Below, piece after piece: positions 24,801 through 36,430 of a DNA stretch of 64,000 nucleotides (the stretch's first letter is position 1; every line of letters begins with the position of its first letter). The translations under genes were made by a program, and so were the position numbers. Origin of the DNA: Membranipora membranacea (taxonomy: Eukaryota; Bryozoa; Gymnolaemata; Cheilostomatida; Membraniporidae); the NCBI GenBank assembly GCA_914767715.1, contig OU612072.1, forward strand, positions 1,304,001-1,368,000, read 5' to 3'. The notes beneath the pieces were generated by a model. That model made no database searches. It saw nothing but the letters and a program-made list of their open reading frames with translations, and had not been told where the DNA came from.

Positions 24801-25734
24801 CATCATCTGTCACTGACCGACCCATTTCTACTAGGCGTGCAACTCAAAATACAGACAAAATAGATCAACCCTGAGCTACTCTTTGACAATCAAACATGTT
24901 TATACTTGTAGACAGACTCCGTACCCAGCAACTCACATAATTAAGAAGTGTGTAGTGCATTTTTTTCTCATTATATTTGTCTATAAATTACTAGGTCATC
25001 AATGAAAGAGATTAAAGAAAGGATTAGTCAAAATAGTTAAAAAGAATTATGGCATAAAAGATTTGAGGAAAGGAAAGTAAATTTGTTTTGGCAGCAGTTA
25101 TTAGCCCTCAGCAGTCTAGTTAGATATGACTTCAAACTTAATGTTTCTCTTGTCAAGTCTGTCGATGATTGTTGTATCTTTGAACGCATGACCAGTCGTC
25201 ATAACCCCACCGCTGTGTGTGAAAATATAAAACAGATTATGAACAAACCAGTGACCATCATGTAAGAGGATTGTGAAATGCACGGGGTTAGATATGTATA
25301 ACTATTATAGTAAGATGTATGACCCTGTGTGAGCCCTATAATACTATAATTATAGTATTATAGGGCATGTAAAATACAATAAGTTAGATTAAATAAACGG
25401 CAACGACCGACTAGCAATATCATCTTCTCTTCCCAACAAGTGTAACAAATCTCGCTTACTTCGGGAGAAATTTGTGCTTTTACAGCAATGTTAACCTTTT
25501 GGATGCAACAACAACAGCCTTAGAATGATATAAAGAGCCCTCTCTATTTCAATCTCTATCATAACCATCCGCAAACATAATAATTAAACCATCTCAGTGT
25601 GATGCTTCAAAAAGATATATGAAGGTGATCAGTACGGATATATAGAGTTATGTTCTCCTAATCAATAAGCGGACAACCCCGAGCCAGCACAGGTCCAAAG
25701 TTAATCATAATAATTTTTTCAAATGTATCCAGAA
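21865..25734. other. Mostly intergenic, two weak coding hints
   Basis: No assigned gene. (1) 22193-22229 (+): after an acceptor-like TTTCAG comes ATGACACCAAAAAAAGACGC ending CGACAG|GTGTGAGT, which looks like a short first coding exon, but no partner exon was found. (2) 24139-23878 (-): an 87-codon open stretch (VGFYTQLLVGQRLALRII..., stop at 23880-23878) without a matching start; I do not recognise it. An inverted CCAAT (ATTGG) at about 21899 could belong to the ZC2HC1 promoter. Confidence 0.35.
25333..25366. repeat. Perfect 34-bp palindrome
   Basis: GCCCTATAATACTATAA and its exact reverse complement lie back to back with no loop. Such sequences extrude cruciforms easily. It is in the intergenic region, about 370 bp beyond the SCCPDH copy A stop. 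Confidence 0.9.
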
Positions 25735-28700
25735 TTATTTCACAATTTCAACACTACCATATCCAGCAGAGATTGGCCTGGTGAACACAAACAAGTAAAA
25801 TTGCTGTTAATTGATCCAGTAGTAGAATCTTTTCGGCCTGATTAATCTTACGTTCTACACTAGACCTACTCTGAGCCCCCCCCCTCCAGACTCTTGCCCA
25901 CCGTCCAACGCCCCCCCCCCCCGCTGGGGGCACTAGACCCTATCTCTCTCTCTCTCTCTCTCTCTGTATGACTAATACTAACCCAGGTGGTAGTCTGTCC
26001 TGTTCTCTGAGCACAGTATAAGCTGCCTCTACAAGACAGCTGGAAGTAGCTATATACCCTGGATCTAAAAGGTATAGAAAACATCTCAGCTAAAACTGAC
26101 CAATAAACAGAGAACATAAGGGTCTCTCTATACTCTCACTGAGTGAAGGACTAAGGCGGCTGAGAGCTTGGTATAATACTCAGTGTGTTACAGAGAAGAG
26201 AAGTGCCTCTCTATACTCTCACTGAGTGAAGGACTGAGGCGGCTGAGAGCTTGTTATAATACTCAGTGTGTTAACACCATGAGACATATATAAGTATTAC
26301 TCATTACTACTACTTTCCACAGTGTAATAGAGAGGTTTCATCTTGTACAAGGCACCAGCTTAATTATAGCATTAAGAAATTTTTAAACTCAAATTTTGGG
26401 AAACTAGAAAGTGATTAACTGTATGAGAGGATGCAGTGATCAACTTATATGGAGCATGATTAACCTACCTGGACCTTCACACTTCATAGTCATGGTTTTA
26501 TCGGGACGTCCTCCCTGACCCGCACCAGGTGAATAGCCTGAACACTTAAACTTGATGGCAAACTTCTGACCCAACACCACATCCTCAGGTGGACCTCCGG
26601 TATATACCATACCACCAGAGAAGAATCCTGGATACTGGTACATATAACAGATAATCAGGTATAAGTTAGCTAGTATACTGATGTACTGATGTCACATTGT
26701 AGTAGGCAGCATATACAGTAACAGAGATAATAATGGCAGAGTCTGAATCTTTACACAAGGGTCATAAATATCTCAGTTTTTGGCGGCATTGGTTTACGAA
26801 TTTACCGTGACACACTTTTGTTTTGCTGTGTGATGATGCTTGATATTAAATCTTTTCGGTAGGTAGGTAGGTAGGTAAACTCATTCACACCAGTTGTCTG
26901 CTGAAATTTAAACTTGAAGAATATAATATTGGGGTGCAGGTTATAACTTGGTAATTTATGTTAGGGGGACTCCCAGCTTCTCACCTTGATTAGCAGATTT
27001 CTAGTAAAAGAAGTCAGAGTCATCAGTAAGAATAAAGCAAAGAAAACTCCTCCTTTGATCACATCAAACATAGAGCCAACTTTCACATACATGTTATCGT
27101 TCACCTGTGTGACAGTAAATCAGAAATCAAATATAAATAAAAAGAACAGGTGATGTGGGTTTTGTGTCCAATACCGTCATCAGTTCAATGCCTGTATTGG
27201 GATGAATACCTGTGTAAAGATGAAATGATATAAACATTTTAATAAACCTTTAATGAGGAGAGTTTGATTAATATTGAATAGATTCTATTTCATTTCATTC
27301 ATTGTAGATCTAGAGCAAAAGTGAAGATAATTGATGTGAGAGTGATTACAGGGCGTATAGACTTCAAGTCTTGAGCTATATTGGGGAGGGGGAGGGTGAT
27401 GAATACATGGTCGCTGCATATTATTTGTGATTTTGGCCAATTTTCCTTTCGGTTTGCATGAGAGCATGAATGATGAAAAACTCTTGCCTTCATTTCAATA
27501 CGAGTTACCTAGTAATTAGGATGGATATTTAAGAAATGGCACTTCAAAACTTCAAGCAGTCTGTCAAAACAACAGAGGGATCTTCCTAATCAGGAATCAT
27601 GATAAACTTCTCTATAGGGACTGGTACAACCTATGACTGCCCTGTATCATTTCTCATCCTAATTCCTAATGAGGCTCCATACAAATATCACAGGGTCTCA
27701 CAGTGAATGAGGCAGAAAGCAGTAATGAGTAATTAAGAATGGAATTTGTTTTGATTTGTCGGAGTCGTTCTCCCGCAGCAAAACAAAGAAATGACAACTC
27801 TTGAATGTTAAACATTACCAATATATAATAACTATATGGTAAAGATGAGAGTGACCCATACCGGTAATCTACTGTTGTTCTCCAGATAGTCATCTCTCTG
27901 TGTACGATAGACTATGGACTTATCGGCTCCTTGGAATGGTACGTAGTAATCACCTTCAAACTGTGACAACTGTCTACAGGGGAGATAACATTCAAATACA
28001 AACTCAGACTTAAACCTGACGACAAGCCTGACAACATCACTGTGTGCAGGAGGATGTTAGTTTTATAAATTTTTCAGGCACATGTTTTTGAGGCAGAGAA
28101 AGCTTTGCTGAGCTAAAAGATTCAAAACTAGGTTTTCCTTACTATTGATACTACATGCTGTGGGTGAATTTGACCTAACAAAAGTAGCTGCATAGATTCT
28201 GAACAGTATTTTAGGCCTTCAACGTCATAATTGGTATTCATGAGTGAAACAGTATTGCTAGGCCTAGTCGCAAATCTGCTCTGGCTTAGGCTCATATAAT
28301 CAGCTCAAGTTTTCTGTGAGATGATTACTGACTACCTCACAAATATCTGATGGGTGGAGGTAGTTGCCCCTGATGTGTGGAGGTATTTGCCCCTGATGAG
28401 TGGAGGTATTGCCCCTCTTGAAGGTACTGGCCCTAGCTATTTATGTTCACACATTTCACTAAAGTATATCTCTCATAATAAATCTAAATTAAAATTAAGC
28501 CTAATAAATATTCACAACACTTTTATGACCAAAATTAGATTGGATTATCTCTGCGTTTCACTCTCCCTTGTTTTCTTTGTTCACACATATGCCAGGATAA
28601 GCCATAATAAATAGGGTGGGCTGACATTTATCAGTTGGATAAGGGCAGGGTCAACATTATATATCAGTTCGATAGACCGGTTTACTCTGACTTACTGTCT

Positions 28701-31700
28701 GAAGATAAGGCAAGGTTCAAATTTTGAAGATTTATTTGCATAAGTATATTAAGTCTGTGTACTACATAGTACATACCCTTGTTTAGGCCTGTATGCAGGT
28801 TTGGGTACGCTGTATTTAGGTGCCTGCTTTCTGAGCTGTGTAAGTTCCTTCCAGTTAGATATGCTATACACCAGAGTATTCCATGTACCTGTGTTTATAC
28901 CAACTCCCTGTAATCAATCATAGACATGTAAGTTGTGTAGTATTAGTGTCAAATCATAAGTGATTCTTCAGTCACAACTAGAGGCTGAAGTCAAAATTTG
29001 ACTGTCAAGTCATAACTCAAGTCATGGTTGATTAATGACTGCTCACTTAGAACACATAGTTGGGCAAGCTACTACCAGTGCATAAAATATAATATAATAT
29101 ATAACACATATCAGTGGTGCACAGCATTGAAACACGGCTGATGATTGCAGAGCTTATGCAGATAATGGTGTGACATACATTGTACTTATTTGTGAACATC
29201 AAAGTGTCATTTTAGCTTCGATTTGATCAAGGAGTTAGAGACAGTCATTGATTTGATACACCGGAAATACTTAGTATTACCTTTTCAGACATTACTTATA
29301 TAGTTCAATAGAAAAGTACTAAATTGTAAGCATAGTATGCATAAATCATCTATACTTCACGTATAGTATAATAAAAATCACATGATCCCGAAATCCATGG
29401 GAATCAGACGGGAATCAGACCTACCTTTGGGCCTCCTGATAACGAGAGATACGCCTCGACAGCTGCTAGCTTTCCTGTAATATTAAAAAGCATGACTACA
29501 TGCATAAAGTAACACCAACACTACAACTAGGTTATGTCATAACCCGCTATAGGCGACTATGACAAAGAAATGTGGAGCAGTTTGCACGAATATATTGTGG
29601 GTAGCAGTATATTATATCTAACCAAAGTTTAAAAGTCTCATAGCTAAATCAGTTGTGACCAGGACATAGCTGCATCACAGAATATGGACAAGCATTGAAA
29701 TGATGTAAATAATTTAACCAATTCTCTGTTTATTTCCAAAATGGAATTTTTTACATTAGACAAACCTTCAAACTTTTGTTTGACGTACACTAGTCCGACA
29801 TCGTTAGGTATACTATCGAATCCACAAGCTCCGATAACATAAGAGCCAGTCTCCTTGGCCTTAGTATTATACTTAAACTCCATATTCTCTAAATACTGTA
29901 ATCAAACATTCCAGTGATAAAGAAGAAAAGTTTTATTACAAAGTCAGAACTACCAATTAGAACGGCTGCACGTGTCCACACTAGTGATAACTCACTTCGT
30001 AGAAACTGAATTGGATTCTTCATCATTTCAATCAACAGAAAATACTTGCAAGTATCAGTAAAATGTTGAGATGGAATTGTTACATAACTATGATGTGACC
30101 AAGACCAAATTACCACCATACGTGTATGCAGGTTATTTAACTCGCTAACAAATAAAGAGGGTTTGATAGACAATCATTTCGAGGTTACAGGGGCTACCCG
30201 CATCACAATCGAGTAGTGAAGCAGAGACTAAATAAATCAGGCACCCTTAGTTGAGTAAGAAAATCTTGTCACTGCTTTATTAAACCCAAACATTAAGTTA
30301 GAGATTAGAGAGTAATCAAACAGGCCCTTATCTCTCTTTGTAAAGCGTAACACTAAGCCTCACTGTATGAGACAGTCATTCAGCTACCGGTACCTGTATG
30401 AAGATAACATATGACATCTTATATAACCAAACCTATACATCATGTACTAACAGTCAAACATTTACCTTTACCATTTAGCGGTAAATTACTTACTTCCTTT
30501 ACAAACTGTATTTAATTTCTGATATGAAAGAATATTTTTTAAATGATATATATAATTGATCAGATACAGAGGCGATATCCCTTCAAATTCCCATCTACCT
30601 GAATTTGTCTCCTTGAGAGTTTAAGAATCCGATAAGGCGTAGTCATTGAATTCCATATCTGGAATAGCATCATTAGCTTTCTTTTGCAAAACAAAGGGCT
30701 TGCAAAAATAGCCAGTCCCTAGTAGCAATCTAGAAATGCCCTAATCATCGACACTGTATGGGGTATAATTACTGTTTGCAATTTTGTAAACAAGACAATT
30801 TCTCAGGCTAATTATTCATGCTACTAGGGACAGCCAATCAGATAACAGTCAGATGGGTCCCTGTGTTTAGTGTCCTAACCGTATAACGCTATGATACTAT
30901 TTCCATTCTAAGAGAAGAATCTAATTCAGTGGGCGTAGTTAATTAAATATTTCCCATACTAATATTTTGGTTGAAAATTCAGGTGTTATTTCTTGTTGAG
31001 GCTTAAAAATAGTCAGTTTTAATGTATATATATATATATATGATGAACTTAATTTAGTAGGTACAACTGAATATTGTTATTATGTTGTTATGAGAATTGA
31101 GTGCAGCGACAGCAGCAGCAAATAAACTTATATGTAAGCCATAACTTAAGACATAATGACCAGCCAAAATATGGTCCTGCTCAGAGATGGGGACTGTTGT
31201 CAGACATCAGTCAACTATCTACTGGACTAGCTACAGACTTACACAATCTCAGCGCTCAGTGTGCTCTGTTACTTACTATTAAACTTTACCTCAGGTGTAA
31301 GCCACTACTAAACTTACCTCCGGTGTAAGTCACTATTAAACTTTACCTCCGTGTAAGTCACTACTAAACTTACCTCTGGTTCACCAGATATATCTACATG
31401 ACTGGCTCCAGTCTCCACACAAGCTTTCACTACCGGTTCTCCATAGTATCGATACTGTCAATAAAGAGCAGAAATAAGATAATATAATAATATTACTCAT
31501 TCTGGAATCAGAATCAAACATTTACAGAGTCTAGTGTTAAGAAATCATGAGAACAGGAATAATCAACATAATTTGTGCAGCTATCAAGCAGATTTTTGTC
31601 ATCTGTAGCGAAAACCAATAAATGCTTATGCTACATGCTGCCAGTGATAACAAAGAGAGCTTTAATAATAAACGAAGTCTGCCTGCAGAGCTAGGGATGT

Positions 31701-34700
31701 TTGACAGAATATCTACCACAATAGGTTTTATTTCATGGATATTTTATATTAGGATACTTACAGGACCGACACAGTTGAGTACGACTTTAGCCTGTGAGGC
31801 CATCTGTATCAGAGACTGATGATTACCAGAGTCAGCCACTATTATATCTATATCTGAGAAGTCCATACCTGAAAACAATCAAAATATTCAGCGGGTGCAA
31901 CATAATACATTCACTACTGATAACATGTCAGTGATGATCTGAACTGAACACGACTTCTAGTATCAGCGGAAAGCTAGAAGGCTACATTATACATATATAG
32001 TACAGTATTGGATTGCATTTACTACTGATGATTCCAGTTGTTATGCCAGAAAGTAAGGCCATGCTCCTATGGAAAATAAGCTGCAGTGAGGCCTTGAAGT
32101 TGATTTTTGTGACAAAGTAAAATACCTTGGTGTTACTGTTGACGATTAACTCCGCTTTCATGATCATGTGCAATCCATAGTGACTACTGCATCTCAACGC
32201 ATGTATATTGTGACAAATTTTGTATACTATAGCTCAAAGCCCCTTTCTCATATGTTATTCAAGAGTTTTATTGTATCCCTCATCACTTACTGTCTCCCCA
32301 TACTTTTTACAAGCATCCATGCAAGCGACAAGAAGTCCTTGCGCAAAATATTTAAAGATGCCGCCAAGTTAAGGATTGAGCACCCCGATATAGATGCTCT
32401 GGTGGCCAACCAGATCAAGACACTTGGACTACGGTACATACACGATGAAGAGCACTTTATCAATGACTTTCTAACTAAATGCCCCTCAGGTCGCTACCGC
32501 ACCGTTAAATATCGGGGTACATGGGGTAGAGACAGCTTTTTAAGACATCTCATACATACACTTAATAATATACTATTCTAAAAAACTTTTTATACAACAG
32601 AGATCTGATTTTTTCCATGTTTTTCTTTCTTGTCAGTATTAACAACGTATTTCGTGACAAATTTTTGTCTATGATAGTAATAAATCCATCCATCCAGCCT
32701 TCTATGTATGAATCCAGATTCTCTCACACCGAAAAGATGGATGCAGACAAAAAATTATGCTGTTCTCAATGGGCGCAAAAAACTGTCGCTGGCAACAGAT
32801 GTTGTAAGACGTGTCCCGGGTGCTGTGTGGGACATGTTTTACAGCACTCACATTACAAAATAAATCACAGTTGTGCTGTAGTATGTTGGATGGGCCCTGG
32901 GGGCTGTTGTCTGGGAGTCTGTATTCAGACATGTCCCAAGACAGCTATGAGACTTGTATAACAAAAGGCCTTTTGTTGAGTGAACAAAGGAGTACAATGG
33001 CAGGCAAAGTTTGCTTGTCTGAAAACGTGTTTAATGTGTGTGCTGATGGAGTGGGGGAACTGTTTGATAGCTGTCCTGTAGCCAACAGTTCTCCACCTTT
33101 TCTACACTCATTTGTGGGTATACACAATCCACCCACTGCTACAATATGTAGGAACCACTGGTAAAGGATATTTTACAACTGTACTTTATTTTGTACATAA
33201 CAGAAAAAGTCCAGTTCTAAATGGCCAATAGCCAGTTTTATGAAAAAATCATAGTAGAGGGTTTGTTGGTGCAGCCTACGTTGCATGCTTAGGCATAGTT
33301 TAGGTACTTAGTCTGATCCAACAAAGGATTTCTAACAATATTGGCTGTATAACAATGCTGTATTGTATTTAACAACAACGCTGCCATTCATGAAACACCC
33401 TTTTATTGCTCTTTAAGAACTGCACTTTATTTTGTAATGAATGCAAGAGACCTAAAAACTAATTAGCATTAATTACAGAAAAAGTCCAGTTCTAATGGGC
33501 AGTAGCCAGTTTCATGAGTTGTAGATACTTTTTTGGTGCCATAGGACTGCCGCAGTTCCTGATTTTGGGCTTGGTGTGGGTGGGGGTGGTAAGGATGGAA
33601 GCTCTATTTGCTTTGTAGTTTTAGTTTGAAGTAAACATGATTTTTAACTATTCAAGTTTTTCACAATTCCCATACTACAAACTATTACCAGAAGGGGAGA
33701 AGAGAAGATTACTCGGATGCATGCGGAATAGTTGTCTTCTCTTCTCCCCTACCGGTAAAAGTTTGTAGTATGGGAATTGTGACAAACTTGAATAGTTAAA
33801 AATCATGCATTACAAAATAAAGTGCAGTTCTAAAAGAGCAATAAAAACCGTCGTGTTGTATGAATGACAGCATTGTTGTTAAATACAATACAGCATTGTT
33901 GTTAAATACAATACAGCATTGTTATACAGCCAATATCTATGGAAATCAGGAGCGTCATGCTAAATGCCAAATGCTAAAGTTACAAAAATAATGCTAAATG
34001 GAAAATGCTAAATTGATCAGAGGGGACACAACTCCCTTGATTCAGATTGTAAATATGGTTATCTACCCTACAAAAATACAAGCACTTTTTGTCATTCATC
34101 TATTCACAAGCAGGCAACTATCATGGGTCGATGAAAAAGATTTTCCCCTCATTTTTTTATACCCCTACCATAGTTGAAGCCTGAAAGTCGGAAATAAATC
34201 TTTAATATATTTGACAAGCTGTTAAAATGGCCACAATGGACTTGCCACTCGCCAGACGTTCACATGTAATATGTATGTAATGATGACAGTACAGCACGTT
34301 AGTGAAAGTCTGTACTGTCTTCATACTTCTTTTGACCTCCATAATTCATTCATTGAATCGATCCAGTCAAACGAGTAACAGGGGTACTTGTTGCTTGAAA
34401 TACCTGCAGAAGGCAAGTGAATGAGCGTGTTACCCAGTTACTGTGGTTTTGGTAGCGTATTGCTTGCTAGCACAATGAAGCCATATTTTGATCGGTGAAC
34501 CATAAGCGTCAGTTTTTACTTTCTAGGGAGTATAATTAGTCTATGGGTCTGTTATGAACTGGACATGTTAATATGATTCATGTCTGAGGTCCGGCTTGAT
34601 GTTGCCCGAGTCTTTGCTAAATGCTATCCGGGGTTATTCGAGGCTGATACGTGTTCATGTTGTCTTACTTTAAGTTTCAGACGAAGATGAGCATAATGAA

Positions 34701-36370
34701 AAGTATTTCCAAATAACAGGCTTTAAAGTTAGGTATAATATTCCGACAACAAAATGATACAATATGTATATATACAGCATTTGATGGCAATGGGGTTTCC
34801 GTGTTGTCCAACTCTCTCTACCCCTTGAGCAAACACTGGACAGTTATTATTTTTATATAATTTGTGTACTATACATGTACAGCAATTTGAGTATGTTTTG
34901 TGTGGGATCGAAAGCAGGAGATAGCAATCTCATCTGACATTGATGGCTTAGCATCATTATCTCAATACCCAATATGATCCTAATAATGATATGTATGTCA
35001 TCAGGGAGAGTTCTCCCTCATGTCACCGGACATGTACAACTGACATTGGTTACATTGGTTGGTTGGAATATCACAGCACCTAGCGATGTAGAGTGTGATA
35101 TAAAAGGAATTACTGGATTGGGGGTTGTCATAAACTGAGTAAGTCACCATGGTAGGCCAATTAGTAGCATAATATGACACGCTGTATTTATTTGAGTCGT
35201 GTCTTTGTCCTGATGGAGGACAACATATCACAACTCAAAACAGTGCAACACCATCTGAACCACAAGAATTGTGTCCTCTCTGAACAAATTGGCATTTAGC
35301 ATTTGGCATTTTGGTGCCTTTAGCATTTGGCATTTAGCATGTCGCTCCTGATTTCCATAAATATCGTTAGAAATCCTTTGTTAGATCAGACAAAGTACCT
35401 AAGCTATGCCTTAGCATGCAACATGGGCTGCACCAACAAACCCTCAACTATGAATTTTTCATAAAACTGGCTATTGGCCTTTTAGAACTGGACTTTTTCT
35501 GTAATGTGTTTACTTCTAACTGAAAACTGCAAAGCAGATAGAGCTTCCATCCTTCCCACCCACACCCACACCAAGCCCAAAATCAGGAACTGCGGCAGTC
35601 CTATCAATGAACTAAACCTTAGTTCCGTTACAAAATAAAGTACACCTATGCTGTAGTATGCTGGATAGGCCCTGGGGGCCGATGTCAGGGAGACATGCCC
35701 CAATGCACCTATGACAGTTGTGTAACAAAATGCCTTTTGTTTGGTGAACAAAAGAGTACAATGGCAGGCAAAGTGTGCTTGTCTGAATGTATGTTGGATT
35801 CATGTGATTGCATGCTGGGGCGCGTGTATGCTAGGCTCAGCTCTCTACTTTTTCTACACTCATTTGTGGGTATACACAATCCACCTGCTGCTACGATATG
35901 TAGGAACCACTGGTAAAGGGTATTTCACCGGTGTACTTTATTTTGTAATGCATTGGTTTACTTTAGTTCATTGGTCCTACTATGGTTGGTGCAGCCAATG
36001 AACTAAACCTTTAGGTATAGTTCATTGGTGCAGCTCATGCAAGCCGTCCACTATGATTTTTTTTCATAAAACTGGCTACTGCCCATACAGAATAGGACTT
36101 TTTCTGTGATGATTGGGCGGTTCAACCTTATAAGAAATAAGTTATTAATTAATTAATAAGCCTGTTGGAGAGATGATGACGTAGCAAATACCTACCCATT
36201 TCAGCCTCAGCTGAATGCAAAGCAGCTGATACTTTTGCCTTGGATCTTCCAGCAACTGCCCATGTGAGTTTCTTGTCTGTCAGGCATTTCCTAGCCACTT
36301 CCTTAACAACATATTGGCCTGTAAAGCCAGAGGCTCCATAAATCACAAAATCTTTCTTCTCTGCCGCCAT
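25735..36370 (-). CDS. SCCPDH: Saccharopine dehydrogenase-like oxidoreductase, copy A
   Basis: Eleven exons: 36370-36196, 31868-31762, 31454-31374, 29895-29766, 29474-29425, 28907-28777, 27973-27862, 27104-26985, 26634-26469, 26058-25983, 25777-25735. All junction phases agree; 396 residues against 429 in human. The start MAAEKKDFVIYGASGFTGQY has the Rossmann motif G-x2-G-x2-G (12-18) for NAD(P). Then follow NCVGPYRYYGEPV, VDISGEPE and GACGFDSIPNDVG, all characteristic of SCCPDH. The exon at 27104-26985 has a hydrophobic segment (GGVFFALFLLMTLTSF) seen in this family, which associates with lipid droplets and mitochondria in other animals; substrate unknown. The last two exons are the least certain, and the C-terminus after LPPGG is shorter than usual. 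Intron 1 (4.3 kb) is packed with a LINE fragment and nested inverted repeats. Confidence 0.85.
25868..25966. repeat. Poly(C) tracts and (CT)n microsatellite
   Basis: CCCCCCCC near 25876, a longer C-run near 25911-25922, and (TCTC)n at about 25943-25966. It lies in the last intron of SCCPDH copy A. Confidence 0.85.
26121..26275. repeat. Two tandem copies of an approximately 86-bp unit
   Basis: CTCTCTATACTCTCACTGAG followed by TGAAGGACT and GGCGGCTGAGAGCTTG, ending ATAATACTCAGTGTGTTA, occurs at about 26123-26191 and again at about 26209-26272. It lies in intron 9 of SCCPDH copy A. Confidence 0.85.
26860..26877. repeat. (GGTA)n microsatellite
   Basis: GGTAGGTAGGTAGGTA run, in intron 8 of SCCPDH copy A. 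Confidence 0.85.
30644..30931. mobile_element. 288-bp hAT-type MITE, copy A only
   Basis: The element is flanked by a perfect 8-bp target-site duplication GGCGTAGT (30636-30643 and 30932-30939). Its ends form a terminal inverted repeat (CATTGAATT and AATTCAGTG, one mismatch). The paralogous site in copy B (53212-53219) has a single GGCGTAGT, a clean empty site. It has an inner foldback (CCCTAGTAGCA with TGCTACTAGGG). An 8-bp duplication with CA-x-TG ends is typical of hAT. Confidence 0.9.
31275..31380 (-). repeat. Tandemly multiplied splice-donor region
   Basis: On the minus strand the true donor of SCCPDH exon 3 (CCAGAG|GTAAGTTTAGTAGTGACTTACAC) is followed by three more copies of a unit of about 27 bp, each carrying GGAGGTAA(A)G or TGAGGTAA(A)G. 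Present in both duplicates (53567-53667 in copy B). Confidence 0.8.
32090..32698 (+). mobile_element. LINE 3' fragment (non-LTR retrotransposon)
   Basis: The + strand encodes the C-terminal part of a non-LTR reverse transcriptase: KYLGVTVDD, then a stop, then ASQRMYIVTNFVYYSSKPLS, LITYCLPILF, DKKSLRKIFKDAAKL and a tail ending HTLNNILF-stop at 32581. It ends in a short (ATCC)n tail at about 32685-32697. It is 5'-truncated and carries a stop. It lies in SCCPDH intron 1, opposite to the gene, and is shared with copy B, so it predates the duplication. Confidence 0.85.
32853..33195. mobile_element. TIR MITE, about 325-340 bp (older copy)
   Basis: The ends are CATTACAAAATAAATCACAG and the inverse of ACAACTGTACTTTATTTTGT. 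The interior (GTAGTATGTTGGATGGGCCC, TGGCAGGCAAAGTTTGCTTG, GGGTATACACAATCCACCCA) matches the copy-A-specific element at 35626-35950. Present in both duplicates. Open frames crossing it are cysteine-rich by chance of composition. Confidence 0.75.
33190..35510. mobile_element. Nested inverted-repeat (foldback) complex in SCCPDH intron 1
   Basis: The outer arms pair 33190-33345 (CAGAAAAAGTCCAGTTCTAA onward) with 35365-35505, and 33935-34030 with 35280-35365. The left arm is split by a second palindrome, about 33345-33930 (arms AATGCTGTATTGTATTTAAC and its inverse), which itself encloses a third hairpin (33636-33810). Further copies of the CAGAAAAAGTCCAG end occur at 33476 (+) and about 36050-36105 (inverse). 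In a pre-mRNA these arms would form long double-stranded RNA. The same complex is in copy B at about 55480-57770. Confidence 0.8.
33636..33810. mobile_element. Inner hairpin MITE with about 70-bp arms
   Basis: CATGATTTTTAACTATTCAA ... GAAGGGGAGAAGAGAAGA pairs with TCTTCTCTTCTCCCCTACCG ... TTGAATAGTTAAAAATCATG around a centre of about 30 bp. Copy B has the same hairpin at about 55946-56123. Confidence 0.85.
35626..35950. mobile_element. About 325-bp TIR MITE, copy A only
   Basis: The ends CGTTACAAAATAAAGTACAC and the inverse of GGTGTACTTTATTTTGTAATG form terminal inverted repeats of about 20 bp. Copy B reads straight through this site (AACCTTAGTTCATTGG near 57881), so it is an insertion after the duplication. 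Same family as 32853-33195. The target-site duplication is too short or ambiguous to name. Confidence 0.85.
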
Positions 36371-36430
36371 GCTGTTTCCGATTGGACTGTGACCTCTGTA
36401 TTGCAGAGTTAAGCCAATCAGAAAGTGAGA
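36370..36430 (-). promoter_or_regulatory. Twin CCAAT boxes upstream of SCCPDH copy A
   Basis: On the gene's strand a CCAAT lies about 10 bp before the ATG (ATTGG at 36381-36385 on +), and an inverted CCAAT about 45 bp before it (CCAAT at 36414-36418 on +). Both are retained in copy B. The first is so close to the ATG that it may lie within the leader. Confidence 0.35.

Noticed and set aside
32168-32581. 137-codon ORF as a host gene (also 54451-54864)
   Set aside because: It is the C-terminal piece of a LINE reverse transcriptase with an upstream in-frame stop and an (ATCC)n tail.
32617-33164. Cysteine-rich + strand frames that look like small secreted peptides (also about 54989-55449)
   Set aside because: They run across a MITE with terminal inverted repeats and the LINE tail, lack signal peptides and splice support, and are shared by copies only because of the duplication.
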